DNA of 64,000 bases, taken from positions 33,129-97,128 of the forward strand of contig JBBQNK010000012.1 in the NCBI GenBank assembly GCA_038329865.1. The letters run 5' to 3'. The translations under genes were made by a program, and so were the position numbers. The notes beneath the pieces are model-generated. The model saw nothing but the letters and a program-made list of their open reading frames with translations, was not told the origin of the DNA and did not search any database. The DNA is from JANMES01 sp038329865 (GTDB taxonomy: Bacteria > Planctomycetota > Phycisphaerae > Tepidisphaerales > Tepidisphaeraceae). This document shows positions 6,736-14,850 of the stretch, in pieces (position 1 is the first letter of the stretch; the number at the start of each line of letters is the position of its first letter).

Positions 6736-9216
6736 ATGTCCATCATCGCCAAAGTAGGTCGGCGGAAGTTTTCCACGCGAGCGCTGCTCGCGGGAATCTA
6801 CGCTGCGCTGATCGCCGGCGGCATCACGATGCTCTATCCGTTCCTGCTCATGCTGGCGACGAGCACCACCGGCGAGCCGGATACGAAAGAATTCCGCGTC
6901 ATCCCGCGGTTCTGGTTCGATCGTGGGGCGCTCTACCAGCGATTCCTGTATGAGAAATACCAATCGGTGAGTGAATACGCCGCCACGCACGACGGCGATG
7001 CGTCGCGCGTGTGGGCCGATATCGAACTGCCGACGGAATCGGTGGCTGAAGCGACGGCCAAGTCGCAGGCGTGGCGGGAGTTCGTCGGCACGCTCAAGCC
7101 CGAAGAGTTCGGCCTATGGTACGTCGGCCGGCGGAACATGCCGGGCAAGGCGGAGATGCTGTGGCGCGATTCGCTCCGCGCCGCGTACGCGTCGCCGGCA
7201 GATCTCGGGCGGGATTTTCATCGCGATGTGACCGCGTTCACCGAGGCGTTCGCGCCGTACGAGCGCCCGCAGGGCCGACTCTGGCCCGGCGTGGCGGGGG
7301 CTGAGGGCCAGCGATGGGATGCGTTCAAAGCTTCGATCGACGGGAAATTCCGAAGACCGGTCGATGGCACGGCGCTCTGGCGTGCGTATTTGAATTTCAA
7401 GTATGAAAAAGTGGACGCGCTGAATCGCGCGATCGGTCTGGTTCCGTCGGACGCGGTCGAAGCGACTCCCCGCGAAGGCGCAAGCGACGGGCCACCGGCG
7501 AGCACGGACGATAGCCGCTTGCGCCTTCGCGATTCTGCTTCTTCTGGAGCGGGCGTGGGCCTCACTCCCTCGCCCGGTACTCCGGGAGAGGACGGGGGTG
7601 AGGGTTCTGCTTCCAAGGTCGAAAACCACTCGTCTCTCGCGACAGAACCCTCACCCTCCCCTCTCCCGGCGTACCAGGAGAGGGACAGAGCGGCGTCCGC
7701 GACAATCGCCGACGTGCCCCTCAACACGCGATCCCCCGTCGACCCGATCGCCGGTCCGGCAGCGCACTCGGCGAGCGACAGAGCGCCCTTCAAAAAAATC
7801 ACCGACGTCCCGCTCTCCACGCGCCTGCCCAGCGACGGCCTCGCCGCGGATTGGGAGCATTGGGTTCGCAACGAACTTGGCTACCGATTCATCGGCATCG
7901 ACGGCGGCGACGCGAAATATCGCGACTACCTGCTCAGCGGGGCGGGGACGTCTGGATCGCGCGACTCGACAGGCTCGGCAGCGACGGCCGGTTCGCCCGT
8001 ACCCGGCGGCGCTCGCACGGCGTTCGATTCGATCGCGCAACTCAACGCCCGCCTCGGCACGAGTTACGCCAGCGCGCAGGCAATCGTCTGGCCGCCGGTG
8101 AAACCGACCGCCGCCGAACTCGACGCCATCGGCGGGTTCCTCCGCACCGGGCCGGGCGCCAAAGATTTTTCCGTCCGCACGCCGGATATTCGTTACGCCG
8201 AGCTCGTCGCCTCCACGCTCGGCGCGAACGCCCGGCCTCCTTACGAAGACGACGACGTCGTCACCTTCGCCGCCGACGCGTCGGCGTGGCGGTGGTGGGC
8301 GTTCACGCGCAACTACGCCGAGGTGATCGACTACATCGCCGTCCGCGGCCGGTCGCTGTGGAACACGCTCTTCCTCGTCGGCACGATGGTGCTGGCGGCC
8401 GTCACCGTGAATCCGCTGGCGGCGTACGCGCTTTCGCGATTCCGCCTTTCCGCGACCAACCAAATCCTCACCTTCCTGCTGGCGACGATGGCGTTCCCCG
8501 GCGAGGTGACGATGATCCCCAACTTTTTGCTGCTGCGGCAATTCCCCGTCTGGTCGTGGTTGATCGGCGCGATCGTCGGCGGGGCGATCTTCCTCGCGCT
8601 GCGACGCGCTTCGTTTAGCCGGCGAGCTCGCTCGCCGTTCGCCTCATCCAACGGCGAGCAAGCTCGCCGGCTACACGAATCCAGTGGGTTTCGATTCCTC
8701 TTCGCCACTGTCTTCGCGATCCTTGGTGCCATTTTCGCCGGCGGGTATCTCACGCCGCTGCTCGGGAGCCTGGTCGGCGTGAACCTGGGGCCGATCAGCT
8801 TGCTCAACACGTTCCCCGCGCTCATCCTCCCGCGATTGGCCAATGGGTTCAGCATCTTCCTGCTCAAGGGATTTTTCGACAGCCTGCCGGAAGAAGTGTT
8901 CGAGGCCGGGCGGATCGACGGGGCCGGCGAGCTGCGCATGCTCTGGAACCTGGCGTTCCCGATGTCCACGCCGATCCTCGCGGTGATCGTGCTGCAAACG
9001 TTCATGTCCACCTACGGCTCGTACCTGTGGGCGCTGGTGGTGTGTCAGGATGATTCCATGTGGACGCTGATGGTGCACGTGTACCAGTTGCAGCAGTGGG
9101 CCCCGCCGTACGTGACGATGGCGGCGGCAGTTTTATGCTCGATCCCTACGCTCGTGGTATTTTTACTCGCACAGAACGTGATCATGCGCGGCGTGGTGTT
9201 GCCGTCATATAAGTAA
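6736..9216 (+). CDS. MalG-type ABC permease with large extracytoplasmic insertion
   Basis: An 826-aa protein, nearly three times the usual 280 residues of MalG-type permeases. One membrane segment near residues 15-40 is followed by about 480 mostly soluble residues, and then by the remaining membrane helices (about 550-826). The EAA loop is at about 717-740 (LPEEVFEAGRIDGAGELRML). The soluble part lies between the first and second helices and should face outside the cytoplasm; part of it may help to bind substrate. Three repeats lie in frame: family A at residues 245-265, family I at 275-318 (both in a low-complexity Pro/Ser/Thr region) and family B at 626-647 in a loop between helices. It pairs with the fused permease upstream. 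No ATPase gene follows. Confidence 0.88.
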   Translation: MSIIAKVGRRKFSTRALLAGIYAALIAGGITMLYPFLLMLATSTTGEPDTKEFRVIPRFWFDRGALYQRFLYEKYQSVSEYAATHDGDASRVWADIELPTESVAEATAKSQAWREFVGTLKPEEFGLWYVGRRNMPGKAEMLWRDSLRAAYASPADLGRDFHRDVTAFTEAFAPYERPQGRLWPGVAGAEGQRWDAFKASIDGKFRRPVDGTALWRAYLNFKYEKVDALNRAIGLVPSDAVEATPREGASDGPPASTDDSRLRLRDSASSGAGVGLTPSPGTPGEDGGEGSASKVENHSSLATEPSPSPLPAYQERDRAASATIADVPLNTRSPVDPIAGPAAHSASDRAPFKKITDVPLSTRLPSDGLAADWEHWVRNELGYRFIGIDGGDAKYRDYLLSGAGTSGSRDSTGSAATAGSPVPGGARTAFDSIAQLNARLGTSYASAQAIVWPPVKPTAAELDAIGGFLRTGPGAKDFSVRTPDIRYAELVASTLGANARPPYEDDDVVTFAADASAWRWWAFTRNYAEVIDYIAVRGRSLWNTLFLVGTMVLAAVTVNPLAAYALSRFRLSATNQILTFLLATMAFPGEVTMIPNFLLLRQFPVWSWLIGAIVGGAIFLALRRASFSRRARSPFASSNGEQARRLHESSGFRFLFATVFAILGAIFAGGYLTPLLGSLVGVNLGPISLLNTFPALILPRLANGFSIFLLKGFFDSLPEEVFEAGRIDGAGELRMLWNLAFPMSTPILAVIVLQTFMSTYGSYLWALVVCQDDSMWTLMVHVYQLQQWAPPYVTMAAAVLCSIPTLVVFLLAQNVIMRGVVLPSYK
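7470..7532. repeat. Palindromic repeat, family A, inside the permease gene
   Basis: Arms CGCGAAGGCGCAAGCGACGG and CCGCTTGCGCCTTCGCG lie in frame in the soluble insertion of the MalG-type permease. The reading frame stays open across the whole copy. Confidence 0.88.
7560..7690. repeat. Palindromic repeat, family I, inside the permease gene
   Basis: CTCACTCCCTCGCCCGG, a GGGGGTGAGGGTTCTG centre and a facing ACCCTCACCCTCCCCTCTCC make a long imperfect hairpin that encodes a Pro/Ser/Gly-rich low-complexity stretch. Relatives lie at 42366 and 43141. Confidence 0.75.
8614..8677. repeat. Palindromic repeat, family B, inside the permease gene
   Basis: TTTAGCCGGCGAGCTCGCTC faces GAGCAAGCTCGCCGGCTACA. 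The copy lies in frame in a loop between membrane helices, encoding an Arg/Ser-rich stretch (RRARSPFASSNGEQARR). Confidence 0.88.
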
Positions 9217-9225
9217 GGGGTGGTT

Positions 9226-11049
9226 ATGGTGAATGGAGAAGCTGTACATCGGCCGACGTTCGTAGTGAACACGCCGATCCGCGATTTGGCCGAGTTCCGC
9301 GAGCTGGCCGGACTGGCTTCGCGACTGACGCGCCACGGGCACGTCGAGATCAACATCAGCACGCTGGCCGAGAAGTCGCGGTACGAAATCCCCGCCGGCG
9401 GGAGCCCGTGGCACGAGTACGCCGCGTGCAACCCAACCCCGGCGAAATTCTTTCCGGATGAAATGCTCGCGCCGTACATTCCCGAGGAGTTCGTCGCGCG
9501 AAATCGCGCCCTGCTGCTGGCCAAGGCGGAGATATTGCGCGAGATGAAACTCGGCGCGGCCTTCTGGAGCTACGAGCCGAACTTTTTGCCCGAGCCGTTT
9601 TTCCTCGCCCATCCTGATCTGCGCGGCCCGCGCACCGATCATCCGCGCCGCAGCCGGCAAGAAGAATTCGCACCGTGCATCGACAAGCCTGAAACGCGCC
9701 AGATGACCGAGCGCATGATCGCCGAGCTCGTCGCCAACGTGCCGGAGCTGGGCACGTTCTTCTTCAAAACCAACGACGCCGGCCCGGGCCTGTGCTGGAG
9801 CGACTGGCAGTACGCCGGCGCGAACGGCCCGCACGCCTGCCGCAGCAAACCCGTCGGCAAACGTGTGCGCGATTTGATGAACGCCATCCAGCAAGGCGGC
9901 CGGCGCAGCGGGAAGCAGCTGGCGGTTCACATGACGGGCAATTTCTCGCGGACAGAGCTTGAAGCCATCCGCATCGATCTGCCGGCCAATACATTCGCCC
10001 GCGGCGCGGGGAGCGCTTCGATCGCCGTCAGTTGCTGCGCCGACCAGTGCTACCCGGTGCGCGGCATTCTCGATCTGATCGGCGTGCTCGAATCGCTGCA
10101 GGGGCTGAAGGGCGACGACATTCACACCGTGTTCGTCGATCTCCGCTCGTTCTACGACCGCGGCTACGAACGGCTCGACACCAGCGCGAAAATCATCGAG
10201 ACGATCGACGAATTCCTCGCCCGCCCGGCGTTCGGAACGATCGCCATGCTGCAATGCGCCCGGCGGATGTGCGACCGATGGGTGGGCGAAGCCCGCGGCG
10301 AGGCGCTGCTCGAAGCGATGATCGATCTGCACGAGGCGTTGAAGTTCAAGCAGGCGGCCCTGCCGCGCTTGAGCGCGATATACGGCGGCGTGTCCCTGCG
10401 GTACATCACTCGGCCGCTGGTCGTGCTGCCGGAGCGGCTGAGTGGCGAGGAGGAATCGTACTTCCTGCCGCACGTGTTCAACGTCAGCCATGAGCGGGCG
10501 CGCGAGGACTACATCGACGTACACGGCACGCGCGTGAGCCCGGAATGGATGACGGCCGACGCGATCGATCCGCGCATCTGGTCGATCCAGTCGCTGAACG
10601 AGCGGCTGAAATCGATCGCGACGGCGTTTGAGCAATTCGCTGACGTACCCGGCGGCGAGTACTGGCAACAGACGGCCGTCGCGCTGCGCCTCTACAGCAG
10701 CGTGCTGCGCAGCGGCGGGAATTTCTTCGCGGTGCAGATCGTGCGCGACCGCAATGCCGAGCGATTCCGCACCGAAGGCATGGCGCCGCGGGCACGAGCT
10801 TCAAACACAGGCCATCCGGATCTGGCACTGCTGAATGAACTGATGCGCGACGAGCTCGACAACGCCGCTGAGATGGCTGCACTGCTGCGGCAGAACGGGC
10901 TGGACGTGCTGAGTCACGCGACCCTGCCCGAGGATGAAGACACCTTCCTGCTCGGCCCGGACGTGATCGAGCAGATCGAACGGAAGCAGGCGATCATGCG
11001 TAGCCACTGGCTCGATGCCGAGGAATTTTTCGCGACGCCGAATAAGTGA
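9226..11049 (+). CDS. Uncharacterised protein of the transporter locus, possible TIM-barrel hydrolase
   Basis: A 607-aa protein with no signal peptide or membrane segment. The ATG at 9226 follows an AAGGGG ribosome binding site; a GTG six bases upstream is the alternative. I do not recognise the family with certainty. The N-terminal 300 residues have alternating helix and strand with motifs such as TNDAGPGLCWSDW and VSCCADQCYP, which look like the strand ends of a TIM-barrel glycosidase-type fold. The C-terminal half is helical. It begins 10 bases after the permease stop, so it is almost certainly in the same operon and probably acts on the imported compound. A catalytic role is inference from position and composition. 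Confidence 0.8.
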   Translation: MVNGEAVHRPTFVVNTPIRDLAEFRELAGLASRLTRHGHVEINISTLAEKSRYEIPAGGSPWHEYAACNPTPAKFFPDEMLAPYIPEEFVARNRALLLAKAEILREMKLGAAFWSYEPNFLPEPFFLAHPDLRGPRTDHPRRSRQEEFAPCIDKPETRQMTERMIAELVANVPELGTFFFKTNDAGPGLCWSDWQYAGANGPHACRSKPVGKRVRDLMNAIQQGGRRSGKQLAVHMTGNFSRTELEAIRIDLPANTFARGAGSASIAVSCCADQCYPVRGILDLIGVLESLQGLKGDDIHTVFVDLRSFYDRGYERLDTSAKIIETIDEFLARPAFGTIAMLQCARRMCDRWVGEARGEALLEAMIDLHEALKFKQAALPRLSAIYGGVSLRYITRPLVVLPERLSGEEESYFLPHVFNVSHERAREDYIDVHGTRVSPEWMTADAIDPRIWSIQSLNERLKSIATAFEQFADVPGGEYWQQTAVALRLYSSVLRSGGNFFAVQIVRDRNAERFRTEGMAPRARASNTGHPDLALLNELMRDELDNAAEMAALLRQNGLDVLSHATLPEDEDTFLLGPDVIEQIERKQAIMRSHWLDAEEFFATPNK

Positions 11050-11093
11050 TTGGCTTTCGTCGCTCGGGTTCGAGCAGACTAACTTCAAGTGTG

Positions 11094-11173
11094 TCGTCAT
11101 CCTGAGGTAATCCGAAGGATCTAGCCGATTTGCCGTGGACGCTAGATCCTTCGGAGTACCTCAGGATGACGTT
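11094..11173. repeat. Palindromic repeat, family E
   Basis: Arms reading GTCATCCTGAGGTAATCCGA and its complement, each containing GGATCTAG or CTAGATCC, form a hairpin of about 78 bp between convergent genes, where it could stop transcription from both sides. Other copies are at 14714, 28405 and 49182. Confidence 0.9.
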
Positions 11174-11223
11174 GAGAAAAGTCTGGTGAAACAGGCAAAG
11201 TTAAAATTCTCCAACGGCTCATG

Positions 11224-12024
11224 CTACGAAAGAATCGCGCGGGCCGTCGGGCAGACGGCGCAGCGTGGATGGTCGCAGAGCAAGGCGGCGGGATCGGCGC
11301 GGAGCAACGTGACGGCCGCGTCGAGCGCATCGCCGGCGGTGAAGAGAAGCGATTCCGCCTGACCGATGCGGGCGCGGCGTAACCGGCCGCCCGCGGCCAA
11401 GGCGGATTCGACGACGCGGAAATTCGCCGAGCACGTCGGCGGGTCGATCGGGTTGATGCGCAACTCCCGGCCGTCCGGCGTGACGACCGTCAGCGGCTGG
11501 TCGTAGCCGGGATACCACACCCGGCCCAGGTACGGCACGCGGACGATCGACTCGGCAACGTGAACCAGGCTGAACGAGCGAAAGTCGCAGCCGATCATCA
11601 ACACGCTCGCGCCGGCCAGCGCGGCATTGTGAAACGGCGAGCCGGCGACAAGCCCGCCGATCGATTCGTGCCCGGCGATGAACTCCGCCGCGCGATTTCC
11701 CCACGCGGAAACCGCGTGCGTCGGATGATGGCTCCGCAGCACGCTGGCGGTGGTGCGGAACGCTTCGGTGATCGCCCCGGTCCGGCTGGTCGTTTCGGCG
11801 ACGCGGAAAAGTCCGTCCGCCTGCGGATCGGCGAATGTCGGCATTAGGATCGTGCCGGTTTGGCCGATAGCCGTGAGAAGTGCCGCAATGACCGTTGCCG
11901 GCCCGCCCGCGACCGGGCCGATGGATTTGAGCGAGGAGTGGACGATCAGCACCTCGCCGCTCCGCACGCCGGCGGCGCGGAGATCGGTGACGAGGTCGGA
12001 TTCGGTGATCGGGTGTTGCGTCAT
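11224..12024 (-). CDS. AAC(3)-family N-acetyltransferase
   Basis: A 266-aa protein of the Antibiotic_NAT (AAC(3)) family, with VLIVHSSLKSIGPVAGG near the N-terminus, HPTHAVSAWG in the middle and GSPFHNA before a VLMIGCDF strand. Family members transfer acetyl from acetyl-CoA to an amino group of aminoglycosides or related amino sugars. The ATG at 12022-12024 (MTQHPITESD) is preferred; an ATG at 12054 would add ten residues encoded by the adjacent repeat (MSVIPK...), which looks fortuitous. It is convergent with the operon upstream and close to a dehydrogenase gene, so a role in amino-sugar metabolism is as likely as drug resistance. Seven or eight cysteines near the C-terminus (CDHPRCAVC) are unusual but not diagnostic. 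Confidence 0.88.
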   Translation of the reverse strand: MTQHPITESDLVTDLRAAGVRSGEVLIVHSSLKSIGPVAGGPATVIAALLTAIGQTGTILMPTFADPQADGLFRVAETTSRTGAITEAFRTTASVLRSHHPTHAVSAWGNRAAEFIAGHESIGGLVAGSPFHNAALAGASVLMIGCDFRSFSLVHVAESIVRVPYLGRVWYPGYDQPLTVVTPDGRELRINPIDPPTCSANFRVVESALAAGGRLRRARIGQAESLLFTAGDALDAAVTLLRADPAALLCDHPRCAVCPTARAILS

Positions 12025-12034
12025 GATTCGTTCT

Positions 12035-12272
12035 ATCTTCGGTATGACAGACATTGCTGTCTGTCACGGCAATTGCCGGCTTGTCGTGGCACAGACATTC
12101 CTGTCTGTGACGGACGGATGTACTCATCCACCCGTGCTCTTTTGGCTCTCGGTCGCGCATCCGCGTACGAATCGAGGCTTACCTCGCTTCGTCACAGACA
12201 AGGATGTCTGTGCCACCGAAATACAATCGTACGCTCCTCGACAGACAGGAATGTCTGTCCTACCGAAGTAAA
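12035..12272. repeat. Large composite palindrome, family D
   Basis: GACAGACATTGCTGTCTGTC hairpins lie at the left end, CACAGACATTCCTGTCTGTG is next, and complementary copies lie at the right end, with a GATGTACTCATCC core. The whole about 238 bp is a nested inverted repeat just upstream of a minus-strand gene. Copies also lie at 21627 and 34866. Confidence 0.88.
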
Positions 12273-12324
12273 ACAGTGATCACGATACGATTCGGCACTG
12301 TTTTTGAGTAGTGGCGGGAAAGTT

Positions 12325-12405
12325 TGAAGTGGCACGGGCGGCCCGCCCGTGGTTTTAGTTCAGGAAGTAAAAAACATGGGCGAGCCGCCCATGCCACTTC
12401 CAGAT
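12325..12405. repeat. Palindromic repeat, family C
   Basis: AAGTGGCACGGGCGGCCCGC and the facing GGCGAGCCGCCCATGCCACT enclose a loop with GTTCAGGAAGT. It lies about 35 bp before the dehydrogenase start. Confidence 0.82.
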
Positions 12406-12439
12406 GTGACCGCAACGTTTTTTGTAAAGGCCCCGCAAG

Positions 12440-13744
12440 ATGACTCCTCGCAAACGCTACGCCGTCGTCGGTACCGGCAGCCGGGTGGTGATGTTTCTGG
12501 ACGCGCTGGCCGGCAAGTACGCCGGCTCGTGCGAGCTCGTGGGGCTCTGCGATGTCAGCCCCAGCCGCATGGCGTGGCACAACAAGCGCCTCGGCGAGAA
12601 GTTCAATCACCCGCCGGTGCCCACCTTCGCGCCGGCGGACTTTGATCGCATGATCCGCGAGCAAAAGGCCGACGCGGTGATCGTCACCACGGTCGATTCC
12701 ACGCACCACCAGTACGTCATCCGCGCGATGGATCTCGGCTGCGACGTGCTGTGCGAAAAGCCGATGACGACCGACGCCGCCAAGGCCCGCGCGATCTTCG
12801 ACGCCATCGCCCGTACCCACCGGCAGCTGCGCGTCACGTTCAACTATCGCTACACGCCGCACGCGACGAAGGTGCGCGAGCTGATCCAGTCCGGCGCGAT
12901 CGGCACGCCGCTGGCGGTCGATCTGCACTGGGTGCTCGATACCAGCCACGGGGCCGACTACTTCCGCCGCTGGCACGCGGAGATTGACAAGAGCGGCGGG
13001 CTGCTGGTGCACAAGGCCACGCACCATTTTGACATGGTCAACTGGTGGATCGGCTCGTACCCGAAGACGGTCTTCGCGATGGGCGATCTGAAGTTCTACG
13101 GCAACGTCGCGGCCGAATCGCGCGGGCAGCCGCCCAAGTACGATCGCTCGCTCAACGCGCCGGCCGACGATCCGTTCCGGCTGAAGTGGGAGAATCATCC
13201 CGACCAGCGCGAGCTCTACACCGGCCCGGCCGAAGTCGAGAGCGGATACATCCGCGATAAAAATGTCTTCGGCCCGCACGTGACGATCGACGACACGATG
13301 GCCATCACCGCCCGCTACCGCAACGGCGTGATCTTCAACTACTCGCTGCTGGCGTACAGCCCGTGGGAAGGTTTCCGCGCGGCCGTCACCGGAACGAAGG
13401 GGCGGCTCGAGCTTTACAGCAAGCACGGGTCGCACATTCTCACTGCGCAAGGCGACGACGCACTCGCGGCCCAGCAGGCGGCGGGGGAGGAAACCAAGCT
13501 CACGCTCTTCCCGATGTTCGGCCTGCCGACCGACGTGCCGCTCCCGCATGCCGACGGCGCCCACGGCGGCGGCGATCCGGTCATGCTCGAGCAGATTTTT
13601 TCCCCTAACCCGCCCACCGACCCCTTCGGGCGCGCCGCGACGCACCTCGACGGGGCCGCGAGCATTCTCATGGGGATTGCCGCGAATGAGTCGATTGAAA
13701 GCGGGCGGGCGATCGAGGTGGACGATTTGCTCAAAATCCGTTGA
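12440..13744 (+). CDS. Gfo/Idh/MocA-family NAD(P)-dependent oxidoreductase
   Basis: A 434-aa protein with an N-terminal Rossmann fold (RYAVVGTGSRVVMFLDAL, GxGxR-type nucleotide-binding loop) and the EKPM motif near residue 110 typical of Gfo/Idh/MocA dehydrogenases. The C-terminal alpha/beta substrate domain contains KATHHFDMVNWW, which supplies the family's conserved His and Asp. It has no signal peptide. Family members oxidise or isomerise sugars, inositols or sugar derivatives with NAD(P). It is transcribed in the same direction as the transporter operon but is separated from it by a convergent gene and repeats, so it probably has its own promoter. Confidence 0.93.
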   Translation: MTPRKRYAVVGTGSRVVMFLDALAGKYAGSCELVGLCDVSPSRMAWHNKRLGEKFNHPPVPTFAPADFDRMIREQKADAVIVTTVDSTHHQYVIRAMDLGCDVLCEKPMTTDAAKARAIFDAIARTHRQLRVTFNYRYTPHATKVRELIQSGAIGTPLAVDLHWVLDTSHGADYFRRWHAEIDKSGGLLVHKATHHFDMVNWWIGSYPKTVFAMGDLKFYGNVAAESRGQPPKYDRSLNAPADDPFRLKWENHPDQRELYTGPAEVESGYIRDKNVFGPHVTIDDTMAITARYRNGVIFNYSLLAYSPWEGFRAAVTGTKGRLELYSKHGSHILTAQGDDALAAQQAAGEETKLTLFPMFGLPTDVPLPHADGAHGGGDPVMLEQIFSPNPPTDPFGRAATHLDGAASILMGIAANESIESGRAIEVDDLLKIR

Positions 13745-13748
13745 TTTT

Positions 13749-13760
13749 ATCATCAATGAT
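13749..13760. promoter_or_regulatory. Perfect palindrome, candidate operator
   Basis: ATCAT-CA-ATGAT in an AT-rich patch just after the dehydrogenase stop resembles the site at 2704-2717 upstream of the IclR gene. It lies 160 bp before the prepilin-like gene and might regulate it. No direct support. Confidence 0.28.
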
Positions 13761-13918
13761 GTAAATAAAATCAGCATTCATGAAAAAATCTTTTGACCTC
13801 CGAATATCTCTGAGGTAGGGTAAGCGGTCGAACAGATCGCGTTCGGAGTACGTAAAGGTTGTGTTGTCCAGCGCCTTCACATCGAGTGGTCAATCGGGCT
13901 GCCGCGAGGTCATCTGTC

Positions 13919-14674
13919 ATGCGTAATCGGTTCATTGCCAAGGGCTTCACGCTCGTCGAACTTCTGGTTGTCATCGGAATTATCGCACTGCTGGTGGCGA
14001 TCCTGCTGCCGGCGCTGCAGGTGGCGCGGGCGCAGGCCCAATCAGTGCAGTGTTCGAGCAACCTAAGGCAGATTTACCTGGCATTTCAGATGTACGCTAT
14101 CGACAGCCATGGCCTCATTCCACCGAACCAGATTTCGCCCGGCCCAACCCTGCCGAAGGTCGCGCCGGCGGTGGGCAATGTGTTCCCGTACTGGATGAAC
14201 TTCATGTCCCCGGTGCTTCAGGTGAACAACTGGATCACTGTGCCGAACTACCTGGGTGGGAATGCGGCGATCCTGACGTGTCCTTCGCAGAACCAGTTTT
14301 CCGTCAAGGCGTCGGTACTGCGTGGTTCTTACGGACTCAATGCCCGCATGTATACGCCGAGGCCCGGCGACAGTCCTCGCTGGCTGACGAAGGACGTCTA
14401 CAACAACACTTACTTTTACGTCAACAAGGTGAGTCGCCCCGCTGAAATTTACATGCTGGCTGATACCTACAACAACCCCGCGACCGCCAGCGGCAATCCG
14501 GTCCTGAACTATGCGCAGGCCGACGAGAAACGCCATCGCAAGCTGATGGTGAATGTCGCCTTCATGGACGGGCACGTCGCTCCCGCCGTTAAGACCACGC
14601 CAGCCGTCTTTGTTGGTTCGACGGACACATTCGTCGCCGAGACTTATTACCAGCGGCCGTGGTTCCCGTACTAG
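13919..14674 (+). CDS. Prepilin-type secreted protein (H-X9-DG-like)
   Basis: A 251-aa protein starting at MRNRFIAKGFTLVELLVVIG: a short basic leader, the prepilin peptidase site G-FTLVELL (cleavage before Phe, Glu at +5) and a single hydrophobic helix. The C-terminal NVAFMDGHVAP corresponds to the DGHV motif of the type II pseudopilin-like proteins that are very abundant in planctomycetes. The earlier in-frame start at 13859 is rejected because the prepilin leader must be near the N-terminus. Such proteins are inserted in the inner membrane and processed by a PilD-type peptidase; their individual roles are largely unknown. Confidence 0.9.
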   Translation: MRNRFIAKGFTLVELLVVIGIIALLVAILLPALQVARAQAQSVQCSSNLRQIYLAFQMYAIDSHGLIPPNQISPGPTLPKVAPAVGNVFPYWMNFMSPVLQVNNWITVPNYLGGNAAILTCPSQNQFSVKASVLRGSYGLNARMYTPRPGDSPRWLTKDVYNNTYFYVNKVSRPAEIYMLADTYNNPATASGNPVLNYAQADEKRHRKLMVNVAFMDGHVAPAVKTTPAVFVGSTDTFVAETYYQRPWFPY

Positions 14675-14713
14675 AGCATTTCAAACTCACCTGAATCGCC
14701 CGACTCTGATACT

Positions 14714-14792
14714 CGTCATCCTTAGGTACTCCGTAGGATCCGGCCGACCCGCCCTGGACGCCAGATTCTTCTGAGTACCTCAGGATGACGCT
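14714..14792. repeat. Palindromic repeat, family E
   Basis: A diverged copy with CATCCTTAGGTACTCCGTAG facing CTTCTGAGTACCTCAGGATG. It lies between convergent genes and could act as a two-way terminator. Confidence 0.85.
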
Positions 14793-14850
14793 TACGCCAG
14801 TCCGGCGATAACGGTAAAGTCGACACGCCCAACATAAAATAGTAATTCCA

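Noticed and set aside
9205..10668. 487-codon minus-strand frame
   Set aside because: Antisense of the 607-aa operon protein; no ribosome binding site and shadow composition.
12260..13777. 505-codon minus-strand frame
   Set aside because: Antisense of the Gfo/Idh/MocA gene.
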